A stretch of 64,000 nucleotides of DNA, from positions 2,170,001-2,234,000 of the forward strand of contig NC_083529.1 of assembly GCF_032362555.1 (NCBI RefSeq), in the 5' to 3' direction. Shown here piece by piece: positions 14,001 through 23,000 of this stretch. The notes under the pieces are model-generated. The model was given only the letters and a program-made list of their open reading frames with translations, was not told the origin of the DNA and made no database searches. Every line of letters begins with the position of its first letter. Position 1 is the first letter of the stretch. This stretch comes from Amyelois transitella (lineage: Eukaryota; Arthropoda; Insecta; Lepidoptera; Pyralidae). Both the position numbers and the translations under genes were made by a program.

Positions 14001-17000
14001 AGCTAATTGTTAACAGTGAGGTTGTTTGTGATATTTTTCAAAAACATTTTATTTTTAGACTTTTCCTTGGGCCTTCGTATTCCATGTTACTTCCGAAGAT
14101 CTTGTTTATTTATGAAAGACATTAATAGGAATAGGCTAAATTACTATTTTTCTACAGCTGTAATAATTTTGTTTCACGTCACTTTTTTAACATGTAGAAG
14201 TACCTACCTTCTGAAATGAACTTTTGCTTGCGACTTTGCCGCGTGGTTTCTTTTACTATGAAAAGTAACCTATATTTGTTCTCAGGGTCAACTCTATAAC
14301 TTTCTCATCTTTTATCAAAATCGGTTCAGTGGTTTATGTGTGAAAGCGTAACAGACAGAGACAAGCAGAGTTACTTTCGCATTTATAATCTTATTAGCTG
14401 GCATTGCTCTTAAGGAATTAAGCCAACATAAATAATCTACTGCTTTTAATTTCTGAAATCATTTTTGCACACAGAGGTCCTTTCCTCAACCCAATGGTAG
14501 ACTGTCAGATAATGCTACTAGCCTTAAGCCCGCCTATTGTACTTTACAATTTGTAAATGTGACACCCGTGTGTGTGATTTTATGGATGGATAGATATCCA
14601 TCCATAAAATCAGGTCTATATCCCTTGCGGGGTAGGCATAACCAACAGTGTTGAAATGTTAAATGTTACAATAAAGAATTAATAAAATAGAAAAAGAAAT
14701 TAAGCGTCAATTCTCTCCTCTCGTTAATTTATGTCTTTGGTCTGAAAATAGGGAACACACGCCAAGCTAGAAGCAAAACTTCGTTAGATGGTATTCGATT
14801 AGATAAGGCGAAAACTTTTTATTGCCTCGAAAGTTGGTCGCGGTTTAACTGCGATTTGTAAATGATCCTTGAATCGATTTAAATAGGCTGTTGGTGTCAA
14901 TTTTATTATAGGTAGATTACATACATACATCTAAATATAATACTCGTATACTAGAGGCCGCCCGCGACTTCGTCCGCATGGAAACCCTATCAATCCTGTG
15001 GGATAAAAAGTAGCCTATATGTTATTCTGGGTCTTCAGCTACCTATATACCAAATTTCATCGTAATCGGTTCAGTAGTTTTTGCGTGAAAGAGTAACAAA
15101 CATTCATACTGACATACTCACAAACTTTCACATTTATAATATTAGTAGGATGTTTATATCCCTTGCGAGATAGAGCCATCAGTCTTGATGACTGAAAGGC
15201 CACGGTCAGCTGTAGGTATGACTTTTTGACGGAATTGAAATTCAAACAGTGACAGGTTGCTAGCCCATCGTCTACAAGAGAAATCCCGTTTTTAAGTAAT
15301 CCCTTAGTCGCCTTTTACGACATCTATGGAAATTATATGGTTCTTTTCTTAAGTGTCGGAAACTACACGGCGCCAGAAAATATTCGATTTTATCAAGGTA
15401 TGTTAATGCCTTTTCCACATAAGTACAACATACAGTTTTGATACAAATGTCACTCGCCGTCTTCAATTAACTTCATAAACATCTCAATTACACATCGACT
15501 TGCATTATACGACGCGTGAAAATTGCAAAAAGTGTACAACACATATGTAGTTTGTAGTGCGCACAAGATGTGCATTTAATTGAGCCGTTAATTGTACGTG
15601 AATTATTGGGTGTAGACACGCGAGTATGTGACGTTATGTGAAGACTATTGGCGCGGAAAAGTCGAGTGATTGATCGGTTTTTAATTACCAATAAAGTTGG
15701 TAATTAAATTGGCCGTGCGGTTCCCGGCACCAATACAAAATGTATAAGACCGCTCAATCTCTCTCCCATGGATGTCGTAAAGGCGACTAAAGGATAGACT
15801 AACTAAGATAGGATTCTTTTTTTTGGCGATGGGTTTAGCAACCTGTCAGTATTTGAATCTCAATTCTATCATTAAGCCAAATAGCTGATCGTGGCCTATC
15901 AGTCTGTTGGCTCTGTCTACCCCACAAGGGATATAGACATGACCATATGTATGTATGTATGTATGTTGGTAATTAAAATACTAGCTCTCGCCTGCAGCTC
16001 CGACCATATGAAAAGTATCCCATGTCATTGTCCGTACTTCATAGTAGCCTATGTTCTCTCACTCTGATCGAGGATAATTAACTATACATACATACATACA
16101 AAAAATCATGTAGAATATAAATTCCTTTCTAGGGGTGCTTCGATCAAGTCAGGAAACTTTAGATCAAAAAAACTTCCAAGTTTTTTTTTACTTGATCGAA
16201 GTAGGGGTACATACATACATACATAAAATCACGCCTCTTTTTCGGAGGGGTAGGCAAAGACTACCTCTTTCCACTTGCCACGATCTCTGCATACTTCCTT
16301 CGCTTCATCCACATTCATAACTCTCCTCATGTAAGCTCTGCGGTTTCGGGCACTTTTGACCTGACCCTTTACAATAATTATAACCATAACGAACCATCTT
16401 AACAACATAATTAACTATATTTATAAATAAATATATAATAGCCACATAATCTGAACTTTTCCTTCATTTCCTCGTCTAAATTTTTTACTGGATTCTGTCC
16501 CGCGCCACTCATCTCCAGAGATGGCCCGCTGTGAGCGTTAATTCGTCTTTTCACCTACTTTGTATTCATATAAATTGATCAAAACTGAGAGTCTCTCCCT
16601 TATCTTTACGCATTCCTGGTTCACAATCCACCATAGAGCTCCCAGGCCTGGGGTCTACTTAACTGATGGGTTATGCCAGTGCCTCTGCTTGAATTAAATG
16701 AAAATCCCTTAATTTTTCTGTTCCCTTAGGAATTTTGATGTATTAAAAGGGGAAAAAACATAGCATGTATGAGCATGAGCATAGCTGAACGTGGCCATTC
16801 ATTCTTTTCAAGACTGTTGGCTCTGTCTACCCCGCAAGGGATATAGACGTGACCATATGTATTTATGAATAAAAACATTATGACGCTATAATTTATACAT
16901 ACATATAGCCTCTACAGATAGTTTTTAACTCTATGAGATTAATGTGATATCGATGAGTTTCTAAGAAACATGCGATTAAGTGTAACTAAATAAGAATTTG

Positions 17001-20000
17001 TAATTATCGGGTATGCTCTGATTAACTGCTAGTCTGCATCTAAATTACTTTCGCGTAATGACTGTACCCATTTGTAGATTGATTGAAGATTGCACCGCAT
17101 ATATTTATAACTTACTAGCTGTGCCCGCGACTTCGTCTGCGTGGTATAATTATTTTGGACATCATTCAAGCTCTCAAGGTTGAATATTTTTCCCCGTTTT
17201 TTTCACATATTCCATTTTTTCTTTGCTCCTTATAGTTGCAGCGTGATAATTTCAATTATATCTATTTAAAAATAATGAGATAAGTTGCTTTTTATAGTGG
17301 TTTACGAATCGAAAGATTTTTGAATTTCCAAAGTGAAAGTTTGTGGTTAAGTAAATCCATACGTAAGGGACAGGCTTATAAACTTGAGATTCTTCTTTTA
17401 GGCGATGGGCTAGCAACCTGTCACTATTCGAATCTCAATTTAATCGTTAACCCAAACAGCTGCACGTGGCCTATCGGTCTTTTCAAGACTGTTTGCTCTG
17501 TCTACTCCGCATGTGATATAGACGTAATTTTATGTATGTATGTTAAATCCATGCCTAGCTGTGTACTTTCTGGCGTTTTATGCGTGTGAACGGTCTGAAA
17601 ACTGAAGTCGCCGCAGATCGGGGATAGTGGATAAAAATGTATGAGGTGCAACGGGAACTGCGCAAAAGTGAGAGAGAGAGTTCACGGCATTTTCAAATGC
17701 TATCATATAAACTATTTCTATTTACATATATTTAACGGCCTCTGTGGCGCAGTGGTAGAACGCTTGTCTGTGACACCGGAGGTCCCGGGTTCGAATCCCG
17801 GCCAGGGCATGATGAGAAAAGAACTTTTTCTGTTTGGCCTGGGTCTTGGATGTTTATCTATATAAGTATTTATTATAAAATATAGTATCGTTGAGATAGT
17901 ATCTCGTAACACAAGTCTCGAACTTACTTCGAGGCTAACTCAATCTGTGTAATTTGTCCCGTATATATTTATTTATTATTTATTTCTACCTATGAAAATA
18001 TTTTGGTACCGAATGTTTTGATACTTACATATCTAAATAAAAAAGTCTTTTTTTTTAATTTTCAGCGCTACATCGGCCTGCCAGTGATGTTGAAAGCAGG
18101 GGAGTACTCACCCAACAACCCACTCATAAGGGCTGAGAGAAGTTCGGGCGATGTGTTATTGGGGCTGGGGGAATATGAACGCAGAAGGAATACGCTGCGA
18201 AAACTCAGGCAACAACAGTATCGGGAATATCTGGATCAGGTAAAAATAAATACAATAAAATGTATATGGGTTCAGGTTTGTTACAATTCTAAATCTTTAT
18301 TGCAGCACAATAAATGACAGCAAATATACAATCATGTATGAAAAACATAGCTGGATACATATCAAGTAACCTGTAAATTGCGTATAAAACTTAATAGGCC
18401 ATGTTCCGCTGTTAGGCTTAACGATTATTTAAGTAAGAAATGATGAATCATTTCGCCGCTTGCTATCTGAATAAAAAAGAATAAACCTTCGGGACAAATA
18501 ACACAGGTTGAGCTAGCCTCGAGGTAAGTTCAAAACTTGTGTTACGAGAAACTCAACTCAACGATTGTATATTTAATAATAATGCTTATAAAGATAAACA
18601 TCCAAGACTCAGGTCAGTCAGAAATAGTTTGTCTCTCAGTCATATAATGCCCTGGCTGAACATTATTTGCTATATATTACAGCAAGCTAAAAAGAAGCAA
18701 GAGGAGAAGGAACGCGCAGAACGGGAGAGAAGAGAGCGAGAGGAGAAAGAGAGGGAACGAGAAGAGAGAGATCGCGAGCGGGAAAGAGAGAGGGAACTGT
18801 TGGAGCGAGACAGGGAGAGTCCGAGGCGGCGCATGAGCGTCGGCTGCGGCAATAGTCCGTATTACATCAAGTGAGTATTTTTATTCTATTTATTATTGGT
18901 TCTTGACACAATAGGACCACTCCATCTTTTTTCCATGGATGTCGTTAAAGACGACTAAGGGATAGGCTAATAAACTTGGGTTTCTCTTTTTAGGCGAGAG
19001 CTAAGAACCTGTCAGTATTTGAATCTCAATTCTATCATTAAGCCAAACAGCCGAAGTGTATGTGTGAAAAACAAAAAGTGGCCTATCATTCTTTTCTAGA
19101 CTGTTGGCTCTGTCTACCCCGCAAGAGATATAGCCGTGACTATATACATGTATGAAAACTTAAATGTACAAGAATTTCCATATAGATTTCCATACAAATT
19201 GTGATCTTATAAGACTTTGTTATCTTCATTTCAGCAAAGTAGACACAGGAGTGCAAGTGGATTCGATTCGGTGTCCTCTATCTGTCGCTGTGCAGACCGA
19301 CGATGCTGATCTTTATCAGGTGAGAAACAGCTGGTTTTTATGAAATAACAGTTTCTCACCATAATTCTCAGTATAATTAATAGATTTGTGTTCAACGATG
19401 CTCAGTTGATCTTATTTTGTTTTGCGCAAGAAATAGCTTTTGTATTATTTTAGAATCACATAGAGGAGTTTTATTGGAACTTATTTCTAAAAGAGATGAA
19501 GGGTTTGTATGTTACCTCATTCAGAGATGAAAATTTGTATCTTTTTCTACGAAATTATTCTTCCTAGACGCCTAGAGGTGTATTTTTTTAATCCTCGGCG
19601 TGTCGACATCCCTGCAACTATGAACATGGCAATACTTGTACATTCAAGTTTTCATACATGTATATAGGTCACGGCTATATCTCTTGCGGGGTAGACAGAG
19701 CCAACAGTCTAGAAAAGATTGATGGGCCACGTTCGGCTGTTTGGCTTAATGATAGAATTTTTCCACTATACAATACAATATTTTGCCACTTTGACTCAGC
19801 CTCATTTGTGATTGTAATTTTTTGTTTTTGTTTTTCTTTTTAATATCTAGATGCCCACATCGCCAACAAAAACTCAGTTGACGGAGGCGGAGCGCGAGCT
19901 GTCTCCGCGGAATGTCGCTCCGGACGAGCGGAGACTCCAGCCGGCGTGGGGGGACAAGTGGAAACACGATTCGGTGGAAAGGAGACGGAGTTATGGAGAC

Positions 20001-23000
20001 TTCGATGGTAAGAAATTACATACATACATACATACATATTGTCACGTCTATATCCCTTGCGGGGTAGACAGAGCCAACAGTCTTGAAAAGACTGAATGGC
20101 CACGTTCAGCTATTCGGCTTTATGATAGAATTGAGATTCAAATAGTGACAGGTTGCTAGAACATCGCCTAAAAAAAAAAAAGAATCCCAATTGTGTCAGC
20201 CTATCCCTTAGTCGCGTTTTACGACATCCATGGGAAAGAGATGGAGTGGTCCTATTCTTTTTCATTGGTGCCGGGAACCACACGGCCCACACGGTAAGAA
20301 ATTAAAATAAATAAATATAATTAGGTAAATCTATACTAGTATTATAAAGCTCAAGAGTTTGTTTGTTTGAACGCGCTTATCTCGGGAACTATTGGTTCGA
20401 ATTGAAAAATTCTTTTTGCGTTGTATAGACCATTTGTTGACATCAACAATATAGAGCCTACATAGGCTTTAGGCTATATAACATCACGCTGCAACTATAA
20501 GGAACAAAGAAATAATGGAAAATGTGAATAAAACGGGGAAAATTTCATCATCTTTGAGGGCAATTTATTCAATGATGCCCAAAATAACTTTTCCATGCGG
20601 ACGATGTTGCGGGCACAGCTAGTATATACATATGGGACAAATTACACTGATTGAGTTAGCCTCTAGACCCAGCGGTTTAGCTGCGAAAGCGGAAGAGACG
20701 TGATTTTTTTACAAACTTTAATAACATAACAAATGATCATGACCACTTCCCGTGCGGGGTAGACAGAGCCAACGGTCATTAAAAGACGGAAAGGCCACCT
20801 TCAGCTAACTTCATTCGGTGTTCACAAACTTTCACCCCCAATTTCAGTATTTTATGGGTTAATTTTTGAAAAAAAAAAGTATCCAATGTTACAATGTGGA
20901 TTTTAATAATGTAAATATACGGAACATAAAGACTTTCCCATTTATAATTTATATTAGTAAGGTTTCTCTTTCTCACACCTTCCAGACTACATACATATAT
21001 TTTTTTGACGGCCTCTGTGGCGCAGCGGTTATACGCTTTTCTGTGACACCAGAGGTCCCGGGTTCGAATCCCGGCCAGGGCACGATGAGAAAAGAACTTT
21101 TTCTGATTGGCCTGGGTCTTAGATGTTTATATATATAATTTTTTATTATAAAATATAGTATCGTTGGGTTAGTATCTCGTAACACCAGTCTCGAACTTAC
21201 TTCGAGGCTAACTCAATCTGTGTAATTTGTCCTGTACATATTTATTATTTATTTATATTTTCGAATACATGATCTTACAAAACATTCAAATAGACGTCAT
21301 TTTACGTAAACGTCAGTCAGTTTTACGAATTGTACACAATGAGACAATATTAGTAGGTGTAAGTTAGTTAAAAAGAAAAAAAAAATCATATTTATGTATT
21401 CTCTTCTACTAGCATTTTAACTATTGTTTCTTCAGAAGGACCTCCTTCGCCTCGCCGCAGTGGTTCCCGGTTCCCGTCAGACCTGAGGCACTCGCACACG
21501 CCGTCCATATTCGACGCGGACGCCATTCACATGAGGAACTTGCAAGCGGAAAAGGTGATATATATAAATAAATATAAATATATACAGGACAAATTACACA
21601 GATTGAGTTAGCCTCGAAGTAAGTTCGACACTTGTGTTACGAGATACTAACTCAACGATACTATATTTTATAATAAATACTTATATAGATAAACATCCAA
21701 GACCCAGGCCAATCAGAGAAAGTTCTTTTCTCATCATGCCCTGGCCGGGATTCGAACCCGGGACCTCCGGTGACACAGACAAACGTACTACCGCTGCGCC
21801 ACGGAGGCCGAATATAGTTACATATATACAGATATATTCACTTCTATATCCTTTGCGGGTAGATAGAGGAAAAAGTCTCAAATATAATGAAATGCCATGT
21901 TCAACTGTATGGATTAAGATTTAAATAGTGACAGGTGGCTAGCGCATCGCCTAAAAGAAGAATCCCAAGTGGATAAGCCTATCCCTTGGTCGCCATTTCC
22001 AACATCCGTGGGGAAGAGATGGAGTGGTCCTTTTTCTGTTCTTTTTTTTTCTATTGGTGTCGGGAACCACACGACACTTTACAAAGGTTATATAGTAATC
22101 TACCAATCAACTTTCCAACCGTTGGTCTGATTTCGATAAAATTTTATATCTGTATGTCTGTCTGTATGTCAAGAAAATTGTCTTAATTCTGAAAATTAAA
22201 TAATTTTAAATAAAGCAAAGTATATGATTCAAAAACTTACAAAAGTATGGTTTTTCCCACGATTTTTATACTTTATTATATCGCCTTGAATTGTATTTTA
22301 TTAGGCGTTAATATATTATTTATAATCAAGTTGATACTCTCAAATTTTTATACACATCCAACGTAAATGCCATTTGATTTTCAGGAGGCCGCAGAGCGTA
22401 GGCAGTTCTACCAACAAGAATTGAAGAATCAAATTATGGAGCAGCAGAGAATTAAAGAAGAGAGAAAAACTAGAGAAAAGTACGTATACATTACACATTC
22501 ATCTATACTAATACTATAAAGCTAAAGAGTTTGTTTGTTTAAACGCGCTAATCTCAGGAACTACTGGTTCGAATTGAAACATTATTTTTGCGTTGAATAG
22601 ACTATTTATCGAGGAAGGCTTTAGACTATATAACACATCACGCTGCAAATATAAAGAGCAAAGAAATAATGGAATATGTGAAAAAAAAACAGGGAAAATT
22701 ATTTATTATTGAGGGCTTCAATGATGCCCCAAATAAATATTCAACGCGGACGAAGTCGCGGGCACAGATAGTTAATTATAAAAAAAAACATTTAGTGCAA
22801 AATATATAAATAAATGGCCTTGTGGTTTCGAACCACTTCATATCTTATTCCTTTACGGTGTAGATAGAGCTTACAGTCTCATAAGGACTGTAAGGCCACG
22901 TTCAGCTGTCTGGTTTGATGATGGAATTGAGATTCAAATAGTGATAGGTTACTAGCCTTATAGCTAGCTATAGCTAGTTCATACTTTAATTCAAAATTTT

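Larger units (their letters stand above)
4873..18065. other. CSPP1 intron 2, 13 kb, repeat-rich
   Basis: Begins gtaagt and ends ttttcag. It is filled with SINE, LINE-tail and Helitron copies listed separately. No conserved coding segment was recognised; short open frames inside it are repeat shadows. Confidence 0.6.

Noticed and set aside
17735..17806. Possible tRNA gene with A and B boxes
   Set aside because: The same segment recurs several times followed by one conserved 150-bp body, with target duplications and an acceptor stem that does not pair properly. It is a SINE head.
18683..18870. Arg/Glu-rich block as simple-sequence noise
   Set aside because: It has good splice sites and phase joins to both neighbours, so it was kept as CSPP1 exon 4.
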